Shown here one piece after another: positions 1 to 8,695 of a DNA stretch of 64,000 nt (its first letter is position 1; every line of letters begins with the position of its first letter). The notes beneath the pieces are model-generated. The model made no database searches. It had not been told where the DNA came from and worked only from the letters and a program-made list of their open reading frames with translations. Position numbers and translations under genes: made by a program. The DNA comes from WGMK01 sp046047315. Its GTDB lineage: Bacteria > Hydrogenedentota > Hydrogenedentia > Hydrogenedentales > JAEUWI01. The stretch is from the NCBI GenBank assembly GCA_046047315.1, contig JBJOID010000062.1, positions 50,479 to 114,478 on the forward strand, given 5' to 3'.

Positions 1-1
1 C

Positions 2-289
2 ATGCCGGGGGTGGATCTGTTGAGCGGAAAGGCCAAAGAGCGCAAGCGTATTTTTGGCGAAGTGTTCACCCACGACGCGGTCGACCTGGACCACCCCGAG
101 CGGAGCCTGCTCTATCGCTGGTGCGTGGACGACGAGTGGAAACTCATCCTGCCCCAGGACACCGCAGTCCCGGCCGAGCTTTACCGGATCACGGTAGATC
201 CCTTCGAGCAGAACAACCTTGCTGCTGAGGAACCCGGCCGCGTGAAGAAGATGTCGGAGGCGATAGAGGCATGGTGGGCTTTGCCATAG
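2..289 (+). CDS. Sulfatase, C-terminal fragment (cut by window edge)
   Basis: The last ~95 residues of a sulfatase (alkaline phosphatase superfamily) that begins left of the window. The reading frame is open at the edge, so the first ATG seen is probably internal. The tail has the typical end of exported arylsulfatases: a segment reporting the local fold 'WKLIL', then 'ELYRITVDPFEQNNLA', matching the 'LYDLxxDPxExxNLA' signature, then a helix ending in WW. The catalytic Cys/Ser formylglycine site would lie upstream and cannot be judged. It converges on pilR with only 9 bases between the two stop codons. Substrate unknown. Confidence 0.78.
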   Translation: MPGVDLLSGKAKERKRIFGEVFTHDAVDLDHPERSLLYRWCVDDEWKLILPQDTAVPAELYRITVDPFEQNNLAAEEPGRVKKMSEAIEAWWALP

Positions 290-298
290 GCCCCTTTT

Positions 299-1702
299 TC
301 AATTCGCCTCCATGCCATACTTCTGCAATCGATACCGCAACGATCTTGGCGTAAGCCCCAGCATGGCAGCCGCCTTTTTCTGGGAGTAGCGGCTGCGTTC
401 GAGGGCCTGGTTAATCCAGGCCTTCTCCAGGTCTTCCACGACGGCCTCGAGGTGCATTCCTTCCTGGGGCAGGGCGAAGAGCGAGCCCGGGTCGGACGCA
501 TTGTTTTCGGGCGGGGTGAACTGGCGCACCTCGACGGGCAGGTCGTCCACCGTGATACGGTCACCGTTGCAGAGCGCCACCACCCGCTCCATCATGTTGC
601 CCAGCTGGCGCACGTTGCCGGGCCAGCCATAGCGCGCCAACAGCCCCATGGCTTCGGGGTCGATGCCGGGCGCGGGGCGGCCCATGCGCTTGGCGTGCGA
701 CTGGATGAAATGTTTGGCCAGCAGCGGAATGTCCTCGCGGCGCTCGCGTAGCGCGGGCACGGTGAGCGGAATCACGTTGAGCCGGTAATAGAGGTCGCTG
801 CGAAACTCGCCCTCCTCCGACATCTTCTGTAGATCGCGGTTCGTCGCGGAGACCAGACGCACGTCCACCTTGGTGGAGGTGGTTCCACCCACGGGAGTCA
901 CCAGTTTGTTGTCGAGCACGCGCAACAGCTTCACCTGCAGCATGAGCGGCATCTCGCCAATCTCGTCGAGAAAAAGCGTGCCCCCATTGGCCGACACGAA
1001 CAGGCCTTCCTTGTCCTCGTTGGCCCCGGTAAAGGCCCCCTTCTTGTAGCCAAAGAGCTCGCTCTCGAGCAGCGTCTCGGGAATGCCGCCGCAGTTGATC
1101 GCCACGAAGGGCTTGTCGCGCCGCTCGCTCAATTCATGCAGGGCGCGCGCCACAAGCTCCTTGCCCGCGCCGCTTTCGCCGTGGATGGCGATGGTGCTCG
1201 GCAGACGCGCCACGCGCCGCACCATGCTGAGCAGTTCCTGGAAGGGCGCGCTCTGACCCACCATGAAATCGAGCCGGGCGTCGCGCGACTGCTGCGAACG
1301 CAGGGCCTCGTTCTCGCGGCGCAGGTCGCGCTGCTTGATGCCACGCTCGATCCGAATGCGTATCTCGTCGTTCTTGAAGGGCTTCTGGATATAGTCCGCC
1401 GCCCCGATTTTCATGGCTTCCACCGCCGCCTCCACCGAGCCATGCGCCGTCATCATGAGCACCGGAATGCCCGGCGCCTCCGACACGATCCAGCGCAGCA
1501 GCTTCAGCCCGGCCTCGCGGTCGTTGCCCATGTAAAGATCGGTGATGATCATGTCAAAGGACTCGGCGCTGACCAGCGCCTTCGCTTCCTCGGGGCCCTT
1601 GGCCAGCGCGACGTCGTAGCCCGCGCTGCCCAGCACGATCTCGAGCACCTCGCGCATGCTCAACTCATCGTCAACCACCAACACATGAGGCTTTGCGGAC
1701 AT
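299..1702 (-). CDS. pilR: Sigma-54-dependent response regulator, PilR-like
   Basis: NtrC-class transcription activator of 467 residues. The receiver domain (about 1-120) keeps acidic pocket D11/D12, phospho-acceptor D55 (in MIITD) and K107. The AAA+ domain (about 145-380) has Walker A GESGAGKE at 175-182, the sigma-54 contact loop GAFTGA at 222-227 and Walker B FLDEIGE near 244-250. A Fis-type helix-turn-helix occupies about 430-465. The ATG at 1702 was chosen over upstream starts because it begins the receiver fold and has GGAGG just ahead. It lies 17 bases after the PAS-containing kinase and in the same operon as pilB/pilT, so the PilS-PilR role (sigma-54 control of pilin genes) is the natural inference. 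No pilin gene is in the window. It could also act on the sigma-54 promoter at 38.4 kb, but nothing in the sequence shows that. Confidence 0.92.
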   Translation of the reverse strand: MSAKPHVLVVDDELSMREVLEIVLGSAGYDVALAKGPEEAKALVSAESFDMIITDLYMGNDREAGLKLLRWIVSEAPGIPVLMMTAHGSVEAAVEAMKIGAADYIQKPFKNDEIRIRIERGIKQRDLRRENEALRSQQSRDARLDFMVGQSAPFQELLSMVRRVARLPSTIAIHGESGAGKELVARALHELSERRDKPFVAINCGGIPETLLESELFGYKKGAFTGANEDKEGLFVSANGGTLFLDEIGEMPLMLQVKLLRVLDNKLVTPVGGTTSTKVDVRLVSATNRDLQKMSEEGEFRSDLYYRLNVIPLTVPALRERREDIPLLAKHFIQSHAKRMGRPAPGIDPEAMGLLARYGWPGNVRQLGNMMERVVALCNGDRITVDDLPVEVRQFTPPENNASDPGSLFALPQEGMHLEAVVEDLEKAWINQALERSRYSQKKAAAMLGLTPRSLRYRLQKYGMEAN

Positions 1703-1719
1703 GGGGGGAACCTCCAAAA

Positions 1720-3318
1720 TCAGGCGGCGGGCAGGCGCATGACGAGGCACGCGCCGCCCTCGGCGCGGCTGGCAGCCTGCAGGGTGCCATTGTGGGCGGT
1801 GACGATGCGCAGGCACACCGCCAGCCCCATGCCCACGCCGCGCTCTTTTTCAGTATAGAAAGGCTCAAATATGCGGGCAACCTTGTCGGGCGGAATGCCG
1901 GGCCCCTCGTCTTCCACGCGCACCTCCACCGAGGCCCCCTGCGAGAGCACCTTCACCGTCACGACGCCCTTGCCGCCACAGGCTTCGATGGCGTTCTGCA
2001 CGAGGTTGCTCACCACCTGCCGGATGCGGGTTTCGTCGCAGCTGGCCTCGCAGGGTGAATCCGGGTACTCCTCGCGGATCGTCAGCTCCGCGCAGTCGTC
2101 ATGCTGCATGCGCAGCCCGGCGCATACCTCGCCCGCCAGTTGCCGCAGATCGATGGCGGCCCGCTTCAGTTGGGGTTCGCGCGCGAAATCGAGGAAGCCG
2201 CTGACGATCTTGTTGAGGTGGTCCGATTCGCGCACGGCAATCTCCGCCAGCCGCGCCGCGATAGCGGGGTCCTGTGTGTGGTGGCGCAACTCGTCCATCG
2301 CGCCGCGAATGCTGGCCAGCGGGTTGCGAATCTCGTGGGCCAGCCCGGCGGACATTTCCCCCAGCACGGCGAGCCGGTCCTGCTGTTGCAGCTCCTGCCG
2401 CATGCGCGCAATCTGGGTCAGGTCGGTGAACGAAGCGATGATGCCCGAGACCCGCCCGCCTTCATCGCCGAGGCGGCTGGTGGTGAGCCCCAGCAGCACC
2501 GTGTCGCCGTTGGCCCGTTCGGCGTAGAACTCGTAACTGCTGAAATGCTTGTCGGAACGAAGCGCGGTGGTAAGCGGGCACTCCGCGCCGGAGGCGGGGC
2601 GCAGCACGCCATCCACATGGCGGCCGATCGTGTCGCCCTCCACCAAGCCAAGGATGTCGCAGGCGGCACGGTTGATCGCCCGCACGATCCCCTTGGTGTC
2701 AGCGATCATGAAGCCGCTGTTCATGTTGTCGAGGATGTCGCGCTGGAACTGTTTCAAGCGGCTGAGGCGCTGGTTCCAGTAGCCGCTGATGAAGGCGGTG
2801 AAGAAGAAGGCGATGGCCTGGATTAGGAAGTTGTACCAGTGGGCCAGCAAGTCGGGCGCGGTCTGCGCGCCGAGCACGAAATGCATCAGCATGTAGAGCG
2901 TGGACAGGCTGGCGAAGAGAAAGCCCTGGATGAATCCCAGCAGCACGCCGGCCTCGAGAATCACCGTGACGATCAGGAAGGTGAAGAAACTTTCCTCGCC
3001 TCGCGTGAAGCTGATGGTCGCCACGACGACCCCGAAGTCCACGGCCATCTGGGTCCAGGTGAGCACCGACGAGACGGTGCGCTCGCGCCGGAGCACGATG
3101 AAATACCAGAAGCTGCTGGCAAAGGCGGCAAGATAGATGCACGCGAGGACGATGGCGTATTCGACCAGCTCGGGGAGCAGCAGGGTGCCGGCGGTGAGCA
3201 CCAGCAGCAGCACCAGCCGCGCAAGCCCCACGAACCAAAGCCAGCTGGAGGGGCCGTCATAATGCGGCCGCAGCGCCTGGTAGAACGACGCGATCCGGGT
3301 TCGGAGTCCGGGTCTCAC
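1720..3318 (-). CDS. pilS: Membrane PAS sensor histidine kinase, PilS-like
   Basis: 532-residue sensor kinase, probable partner of the adjacent regulator. Residues about 28-180 form some six hydrophobic segments with short loops, as in PilS, so sensing is probably within the membrane. A PAS domain spans about 190-305. The dimerisation/phospho-acceptor region has H328 in LAHEIRNPLAS. The ATPase domain has the N box around N442 (LVQNAIEA), G1 box DEGPGIP near 470, F box FEPFYTEK and G2 box GVGMGLA. The start is a GTG whose GTGA overlaps the TGA of pilT by four bases, so translation is coupled. All catalytic boxes are intact. Confidence 0.9.
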   Translation of the reverse strand: MRPGLRTRIASFYQALRPHYDGPSSWLWFVGLARLVLLLVLTAGTLLLPELVEYAIVLACIYLAAFASSFWYFIVLRRERTVSSVLTWTQMAVDFGVVVATISFTRGEESFFTFLIVTVILEAGVLLGFIQGFLFASLSTLYMLMHFVLGAQTAPDLLAHWYNFLIQAIAFFFTAFISGYWNQRLSRLKQFQRDILDNMNSGFMIADTKGIVRAINRAACDILGLVEGDTIGRHVDGVLRPASGAECPLTTALRSDKHFSSYEFYAERANGDTVLLGLTTSRLGDEGGRVSGIIASFTDLTQIARMRQELQQQDRLAVLGEMSAGLAHEIRNPLASIRGAMDELRHHTQDPAIAARLAEIAVRESDHLNKIVSGFLDFAREPQLKRAAIDLRQLAGEVCAGLRMQHDDCAELTIREEYPDSPCEASCDETRIRQVVSNLVQNAIEACGGKGVVTVKVLSQGASVEVRVEDEGPGIPPDKVARIFEPFYTEKERGVGMGLAVCLRIVTAHNGTLQAASRAEGGACLVMRLPAA

Positions 3319-4388
3319 ATGCCCTTTTCCAGCAGGTGCTGCAAGCCCTCAGGATCAGAGCTCCGCTTGAAGGCCATGTCGGTGGTGATGACGCCGCGCC
3401 GCATCAGGCGATAGAGCGACTGGTTCATGGTCATCATGCCTTCGCCCTTGCCGATTTCAATCATCGAGGGAATCTGCTCCAGCTTTTCCGAGCGAATCAG
3501 CGCGCGGATGGCGGGATTGGGCAGCATGATTTCCATGGCCATCACGCGGCCCATGCCGTCGGCGCGCGGCACCAGTTGCTGCACCACCACCGCCTCAAGC
3601 ACGAAGGACAACTGCGTGCGCACCTGATCCTGCTGGCCGCTGGGGAACACGTCGATGATGCGGTTCATCGTCTGGAGCGCATCGTTGGTGTGCAGCGTGG
3701 CGAAGGCCAAGTGGCCCGTTTCCGCCACGGTGATGGCCGCCTGGATGGTTTCGATGTCGCGCATTTCGCCGACCAGGATTACGTCGGGGTCTTGGCGCAG
3801 CACGCGCTTGAGCGCCTCGGAGAAACTGCGCGTGTCGGAATGCACCTCGCGCTGGTTGATAACCGACTGGTTATGGTTGTGCAGGTATTCGATCGGGTCC
3901 TCGATCGTGATGATGTGCACGTTGCGCTCGGAATTGATCTTGTCGATGATCGACGCGAGCGTGGTTGACTTACCGGAGCCCGTGGGCCCGCAAATCAATA
4001 CGAGGCCGAGCGGGCGGTAGGCCAGGTCGGACACCGCGCGCGGAAGGCCCAGCTGTTCCGCCGACAAGATCTCGAAGGGAATGGCGCGGAACGCGCCCAC
4101 CACGCTGCCGCGATCGCGGTACACGTTCAGACGGAAGCGGCTCAGTCCCTCGATGCCGAAGGAGAGATCGCATTCCTTCGTCGCTTCGAACTCGGACACT
4201 TGGTCCTCGTTCATCACCGTGTAGATGATTTCCTGCGTCTGGTCCGCCATCAGGCGCGGATAGCCCTCAAGCGGTTGCAGCCCCCCATGCAGGCGGATCA
4301 TGGGCGGCGCCCCCACCACGATGTGCAGGTCGCTCGCGCCCTCGCGAATCATCTTCGTCAACAGCTCGCGAATGCTTGGCGTGGCCAT
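3315..4388 (-). CDS. pilT: Type IV pilus retraction ATPase PilT
   Basis: 357-residue hexameric AAA-type ATPase that powers pilus depolymerisation from the cytoplasmic face of the pilus machine. Walker A GPTGSGKS is at 134-141, the Asp box TIEDPIEYLH at about 161-170, Walker B with E208 in LVGEMRD and the His box TGHLAFATLHTNDA at about 224-237. A C-terminal AIRALIRS segment near 293-300 matches the AIRNLIRE retraction motif of PilT. ATG at 4388 has a GGAG/GAGGGG element ahead. It follows pilB by 41 bases and overlaps pilS. A paralogue lies at 61.3-62.3 kb; this copy, next to pilB, is the better PilT candidate. Confidence 0.95.
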   Translation of the reverse strand: MATPSIRELLTKMIREGASDLHIVVGAPPMIRLHGGLQPLEGYPRLMADQTQEIIYTVMNEDQVSEFEATKECDLSFGIEGLSRFRLNVYRDRGSVVGAFRAIPFEILSAEQLGLPRAVSDLAYRPLGLVLICGPTGSGKSTTLASIIDKINSERNVHIITIEDPIEYLHNHNQSVINQREVHSDTRSFSEALKRVLRQDPDVILVGEMRDIETIQAAITVAETGHLAFATLHTNDALQTMNRIIDVFPSGQQDQVRTQLSFVLEAVVVQQLVPRADGMGRVMAMEIMLPNPAIRALIRSEKLEQIPSMIEIGKGEGMMTMNQSLYRLMRRGVITTDMAFKRSSDPEGLQHLLEKGM

Positions 4389-4429
4389 AATTCACCCCTC
4401 TCCAATCTACTTGTCGGCAGAACCCGACC

Positions 4430-6154
4430 CTAATCCGCAGGCGTATGCTCCAACACTTGCTCGATGGTGCTCAGGCCCTTGGCGGCCTTGGCCAGCGAGT
4501 TTTGGCGGAGCGACTTCATGCCGCAGGCGATGGCGGCCTGTTTCAGTTCGTAGCCCGAGGCGCGGCGCAGCACAAGCGGTTGGATGTCCGGCCAGTTCAG
4601 CAGCACCTCGACCACGGCCACGCGGCCGCGATAGCCGCTGTCCTTGCACTTGCTGCATCCGCGTCCACGCACCCACTTGATCTCGTCGAGGTAGTCGAAG
4701 CCTCGGTACTGGATGCGGTCGAGCACCTCGTCCGGCACGTGGATGCGCTCCTTGCACTCGGCGCACACGCGCTTCATCAGGCGTTGCGCGGCGGCCAGCG
4801 CCACGGAGGATTGCACCAGGAAGGGCTCGATGCCCATGTCGATCAAACGGGGGAACACGCCCGCCGCGTCATTGGTGTGCAGCGTGCTCAACACGAGGTG
4901 GCCGGTGAGCGCCGCCTTCACGGCCACGTCCGCAGTTTCGCCGTCGCGGATTTCGCCCACCATCACCACATCCGGGTCTTGGCGCAGAATTTGCCGCAGG
5001 GCGTCGGCGAAGGTGAAGCCGATGCGCGAGTTCACCTGCACCTGGTTCACCCCGAAGAGGTCGTATTCCACCGGGTCTTCCACGGTCACCACGTTGGTCT
5101 CGATGTCGCACAGCTTGCTGAGCGCACTGTAGAGCGTGGTGGTCTTGCCGCTGCCGGTAGGGCCGGTCAGCAGGATCATGCCGTGGGGCAGCTGCAGCGC
5201 CTCGCGGAATGCGTTCATGGGCTGCGGCTCGAAGCCGAGGCTGTCGAGGTCGAGCGTGAGGTTGCCGCGGTCGAGCACGCGCAGCACCACCTTCTCGCCA
5301 AACTTCACGGGCAGGAAGCCCACGCGGAAGTCGATCTCGCGGTCGTTGTAGCGAATGCGGAAGCGGCCGTCCTGCGGAAGGCGGTGCTCGTCGATGCGGC
5401 ATCCGGCGAGAATCTTGAGGCGCGCGATGAGGTTGTGCTGGAGGCTCTTGGGCGGTCCCTTGGCCTCCTCGAGCGTGCCGTCCACGCGGTACCGGATGCG
5501 CATGATTTTCTCATACGGCTCGATATGGATGTCGCTCGCCCCGCGCTCAAGCCCGTTGAAGAGAATCAGGCGCACGAGCTTCTTGACCGGCTCGTCCTCC
5601 GCGCCCGCTTCGATCTTCGACACGTCCTCAATCTCGGACTGGTCTTTAAGCTCCTGCAGCGCGTCGGCCTCGCTGCCGCCGCCCACCAGCGACTTGTACA
5701 GGCTCTCCGCCTTGTCCCCGCCGTAGTGGCGGTTGATCGCGTCGCGCAGTTCCGAGGCCACCGCCACCACCGGTTCGATGTCGTAGCTGGTGAGCATGCG
5801 CAGGTCGTCGAGCGCCATGATGTTCAGCGGGTCGGCCATCGCCAGTGTCAGCACGTCGCCGGTCACGGATACCGGCAGCATCTGGTACTGGCGCGCCAGC
5901 GTCTCCGGCACCTCGGCCAGCACCTCCTTGGGGATGGAGTAATGCGCCACGCGGATGTGCGGTATGCCCAGCTGCTCGCTCAGCGTGACGACCAGGTCTT
6001 CCTCGGAGAGGTATCCCTTTTCGACCAGCAGCGTCGGCAGGCTGTTGCCCGTGGCGCGTTGCAGGTTGATGCACTCGGTCAGCTGTTCCTGCGTGACCAG
6101 CTGCTGCTCCAGCAGCATGTCGGGCAGGCGCTTCTTCGCAAACTTCGTTGCCAT
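4430..6154 (-). CDS. pilB: Type IV pilus assembly ATPase PilB
   Basis: 574-residue GspE/PilB-family extension ATPase. The N-terminal MshEN domain (about 8-145), known in this family to bind cyclic-di-GMP, has the paired LLxxxxLxxxxL pattern. The motor domain has Walker A GPTGSGKT (331-338), Asp box VEDPVEY (about 358-364), Walker B with E401 and the His box TGHLVLSTLHTND (417-429). A zinc-binding tetracysteine is complete: C464, C467, C500, C503. The start chosen is the ATG at 6154, preceded by AGGAG, rather than an upstream start that adds an Arg-rich stretch. It lies 66 bases after the MshEN/DnaA fusion and 41 before pilT. Confidence 0.95.
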   Translation of the reverse strand: MATKFAKKRLPDMLLEQQLVTQEQLTECINLQRATGNSLPTLLVEKGYLSEEDLVVTLSEQLGIPHIRVAHYSIPKEVLAEVPETLARQYQMLPVSVTGDVLTLAMADPLNIMALDDLRMLTSYDIEPVVAVASELRDAINRHYGGDKAESLYKSLVGGGSEADALQELKDQSEIEDVSKIEAGAEDEPVKKLVRLILFNGLERGASDIHIEPYEKIMRIRYRVDGTLEEAKGPPKSLQHNLIARLKILAGCRIDEHRLPQDGRFRIRYNDREIDFRVGFLPVKFGEKVVLRVLDRGNLTLDLDSLGFEPQPMNAFREALQLPHGMILLTGPTGSGKTTTLYSALSKLCDIETNVVTVEDPVEYDLFGVNQVQVNSRIGFTFADALRQILRQDPDVVMVGEIRDGETADVAVKAALTGHLVLSTLHTNDAAGVFPRLIDMGIEPFLVQSSVALAAAQRLMKRVCAECKERIHVPDEVLDRIQYRGFDYLDEIKWVRGRGCSKCKDSGYRGRVAVVEVLLNWPDIQPLVLRRASGYELKQAAIACGMKSLRQNSLAKAAKGLSTIEQVLEHTPAD

Positions 6155-6220
6155 GGGCAGACTCCTAGCGCGGCGCGCGCGCCTTGCGCCGCCACTCAGC
6201 GCAAGCACTACTTCTCGTCA

Positions 6221-8374
6221 TCAGGCGGCCTGCTCGTCACCCAGATGGCTGAGGATTTCGCTTGCGGATTCGCAGGAGATTTCCTGGCCCACCAGGTCGG
6301 AATAGGCGATGATCTTTCTCAACGAACCGGTCATCTTCCGGATGTCTTTGGGCACCCGCATCGCCACCAGGTTCAGTATCTCGTCGGGCAGCCCGGCCTT
6401 TTGCGTCTGGGCCGCCTGCCGCAATATCTCGACGCGGGCCTCCCATTCGGGAGCCTTCAATTCGGCCACGATGCCGCTGGCGAACCGGGACACGAGGCGC
6501 TTCTCAAGCAGGCCCAGCCGGTCCGGCGCCTTGTCGGAAGCGATGATAATCTGTCTCCCGGCACGGTGCAACGTGTTGAAAATATGGAAGAATTCTTCCT
6601 GCGCCTCCACCCGTCCCCCGAGAAACTGGATGTCGTCGAGGATGAGCACTTCCCAACAGCAGTAGTTTTCCCTGAAGGCGTCCATCGCCTTGGCCGAGGC
6701 CGCCTCGCTCAAGCGGCGCGAGAAGTGGCTGGCGCTCACGTAGCCCACGCGCAAGGATGGATTCTTCTCGTTGATGGCGTTGCCAATCGCGCTGATAAGG
6801 TGCGTCTTGCCCAGGCCGACGCTGCCAAAGAGGAAGAAGGGGTTGTATTCCCCGCCCGGTTTGGCCGCCACAGCCTGCGCCAGCTTGAATGTAAATGCGT
6901 TGGCCTTGCCCGCGATGAAGTTCGAGAAGTTGAAAGTCTCGGTCGGCTGGTCGGTTTCCAGCGCGTCGTAGACCTGCTGGTCCGCCTCGCGCTGCGGGTC
7001 GTCGTCGCCCTGCTTCGGGATGCGCCCGTGAAAGGGCATTACCGAGCTGTGCGCCCCGCGCTTCACCAGACGGCTGCCGTCCTGGTTCTCGTGCGTGCTC
7101 ACCTGCTCGGCCAGCAGGGCAGCCTGCTGCACGGACTGCAGCGCGCTCTCCGCGATCTGTTCCAGCTTCTGGCTGGTTTCCGCCTGGGCCTCGCGCAGGG
7201 CGCTTACCACCTGCGCGATGCTGTCGCCATCGGAAGGCTTGGCGCCCATGGCGCGAATCTGCACCAGCAGCGCGGCCATCGCCTCCTGCATCGCCCCGCC
7301 CACACTGTCGCGAATCAGCGCGGCGAGGGCCTCGGGCGGCAGGGCAGCGTCCCCGCCAGCCGCCGGGGACGGCGCAGACACCGTCGCGCCCCGCAGGCTT
7401 TGTGAAAGTTTTTCTGCCATCTCGGCCTGGGAAGAGGCAATCAGTTGGGCAATGCTTTCGAGGCTGGGTTGCGCGGCCTGCTCGGCCCGCATCTTCACCA
7501 TCAGCGCCGCCAGCGCCTCTTGAAAAGCGCCGCCCACGCTGTCGTGCAATACATTCGCCAACGCGCCCATGTCTACGCCGCCACCCGCCGCCGGGACCGC
7601 CGCCACGGGTTGGCTTGCGGGCAGCGATTCCCTCAGCGCCTCCTTGATGGCCTGCGCGTACACCTCGGGAGCAACGCCGCCGCCACCCCCATTTCCCATG
7701 TTCTTGCCGATATCCTGGAAGCCTTCACGCACCGCGTTCAGCAGGGCGGCCTGCGTGGATTGCAAGGCCTGCGCAATCGCCGCCGCCTCCGCACCCGACG
7801 ACTGTGCGGGAGTAGCCGGCGCCGCTGGCGCGGAGTGCGTCGGGGCCGGCGCGGCCGTGGCGGGCTGGGGCCTGGGGGGTTCTGGCTTGGGGGCGGGCGC
7901 CGCGGCCCGCAGGCCCAGGCTTTCCGCGGTAAGGGAATGCTGGCCCCCGTTCTGCTGCTTGCTCGCCTGCTCGCCAAAGACCTTCTCGGAAACGATGGCG
8001 TAATGTTCCCAGTTGCAGAGAATCGGCTTGATGCGCAGCTCCGGGCAGGATTCCCGGATAGCTTGCAGCGCTTCGAGATCGAGTGGATCCACCATCGCCA
8101 CCGTGAGGATGCGGCCCAGCTTGTCAATCGGCAGCACGTGGTGCTGGCGGCAAACTTCCGCCGGAATCAACTGCAGCACATCGGGCCCGATGTTGTAGTC
8201 CAACAGGCTCAAGTGAGGTATCTTGCACTGCTTCACCAGCGCGCTCGCCACCGCCTCCTGAGACACGAACCCCTGGCGCACGAGGATGCGCCCGAGAAAG
8301 CCGCCCTCCGCCGCCTGCATGGCGAGTGCCGCGTCGAGCTGCTCCTGGCTGATCAGCCCTTCTTCCAACAGCAA
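6221..8374 (-). CDS. MshEN domain fused to a DnaA-type AAA+ ATPase, no DnaA domain IV
   Basis: At least 717 residues (numbered from the TTG at 8374). Residues 1-135 are an MshEN domain like that of PilB: LLLEEGLISQEQLDAAL, then FLGRILVRQGFVSQE and a VAMVDPLD turn. Residues 140-265 are an Ala/Pro/Gly-rich linker. Two diverged ~58-residue helical repeats follow at about 271-328 and 348-405, each containing DSVGGA(F/M)QEA. Residues 480-715 match DnaA domain III: Walker A GSVGLGKTH (517-525), Walker B LILDDIQFLGG (577-587), sensor 1 IIIASD (609-614), arginine-finger region LEKRLVSRF (623-631) and sensor 2 KDIRKMTGSLRKI. The ~90-residue DnaA DNA-binding domain is absent, so it is not the replication initiator. 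The frame remains open and family-like upstream of 8374 (KTLGQLL), so the true start is near 8383-8401 and lacks a normal start codon. First gene of the pilus operon; a pilus-regulatory role is inference. Confidence 0.85.
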   Translation of the reverse strand: MLLEEGLISQEQLDAALAMQAAEGGFLGRILVRQGFVSQEAVASALVKQCKIPHLSLLDYNIGPDVLQLIPAEVCRQHHVLPIDKLGRILTVAMVDPLDLEALQAIRESCPELRIKPILCNWEHYAIVSEKVFGEQASKQQNGGQHSLTAESLGLRAAAPAPKPEPPRPQPATAAPAPTHSAPAAPATPAQSSGAEAAAIAQALQSTQAALLNAVREGFQDIGKNMGNGGGGGVAPEVYAQAIKEALRESLPASQPVAAVPAAGGGVDMGALANVLHDSVGGAFQEALAALMVKMRAEQAAQPSLESIAQLIASSQAEMAEKLSQSLRGATVSAPSPAAGGDAALPPEALAALIRDSVGGAMQEAMAALLVQIRAMGAKPSDGDSIAQVVSALREAQAETSQKLEQIAESALQSVQQAALLAEQVSTHENQDGSRLVKRGAHSSVMPFHGRIPKQGDDDPQREADQQVYDALETDQPTETFNFSNFIAGKANAFTFKLAQAVAAKPGGEYNPFFLFGSVGLGKTHLISAIGNAINEKNPSLRVGYVSASHFSRRLSEAASAKAMDAFRENYCCWEVLILDDIQFLGGRVEAQEEFFHIFNTLHRAGRQIIIASDKAPDRLGLLEKRLVSRFASGIVAELKAPEWEARVEILRQAAQTQKAGLPDEILNLVAMRVPKDIRKMTGSLRKIIAYSDLVGQEISCESASEILSHLGDEQAA

Positions 8375-8408
8375 CTGCCCCAGGGTTTTCTGGGGCTCGA
8401 AGGTGGTG

Positions 8409-8413
8409 CCTCC
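8409..8413 (-). promoter_or_regulatory. Shine-Dalgarno GGAGG of the MshEN/DnaA gene
   Basis: On the minus strand GGAGG is followed seven bases later by an in-frame TTC-GAG at 8401. Starting there gives a peptide EPQKTLGQLLLEEGL that fits the MshEN N-terminus exactly. No ATG, GTG or TTG occurs in this frame between the TTG at 8374 and the upstream stop at 8540-8542. Either the start codon is non-standard, or a base is wrong or mutated here. Confidence 0.5.
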
Positions 8414-8536
8414 AAGGAGGCTATCGGTGGATGAACCAGCCGTGACCCGTACTCCAAAGCAAACGCGACCGCAACGCAGAAACCAAGGAAGTTTCTTGAC
8501 ACAAGCTACGAATAAGACGCATCGTAGCCATCTTGA

Positions 8537-8565
8537 ATTCTACCCGGCTTCGGTATCCCCGTCAA
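8537..8565 (-). promoter_or_regulatory. Sigma-70-type promoter of the pilus operon
   Basis: On the minus strand TTGACG (8565-8560), a 17-base spacer and TAGAAT (8542-8537) each match the consensus at five of six positions. It points into the MshEN/DnaA-pilB-pilT-pilS-pilR operon and leaves a leader of roughly 130-150 bases. The 8375-8695 gap holds this promoter, the leader with GGAGG at 8409-8413, and the ribosome-binding site of the plus-strand ABC gene. Confidence 0.65.
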
Positions 8566-8695
8566 GCGGTGAAAGCTGCGCAGGCCGATGAACAGGGCGC
8601 GGGGGCTGGTTGGCAGGGGTTCGACATACAGCGGCGGACCTGTCAGAATTTTTTTGGGAGAATACGTTGATGGGCTGCCGAAGGAGATTTGTCCT

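Noticed and set aside
4445..7405. Very long open frame on the plus strand across pilB and the MshEN/DnaA gene
   Set aside because: Antisense shadow in high-GC DNA; His/Arg/Ala-rich with no motif, while the minus-strand genes carry full family signatures.
6221..8374. The DnaA-like gene as the chromosomal replication initiator
   Set aside because: No domain IV helix-turn-helix, an MshEN domain at the front, no DnaA boxes or dnaN/recF neighbours; not an origin region.
8421..8531. Short 36-codon frame (ATG at 8531) in the leader of the pilus operon as a leader peptide
   Set aside because: It starts at or before the predicted transcription start and has no ribosome-binding site; composition is not peptide-like.
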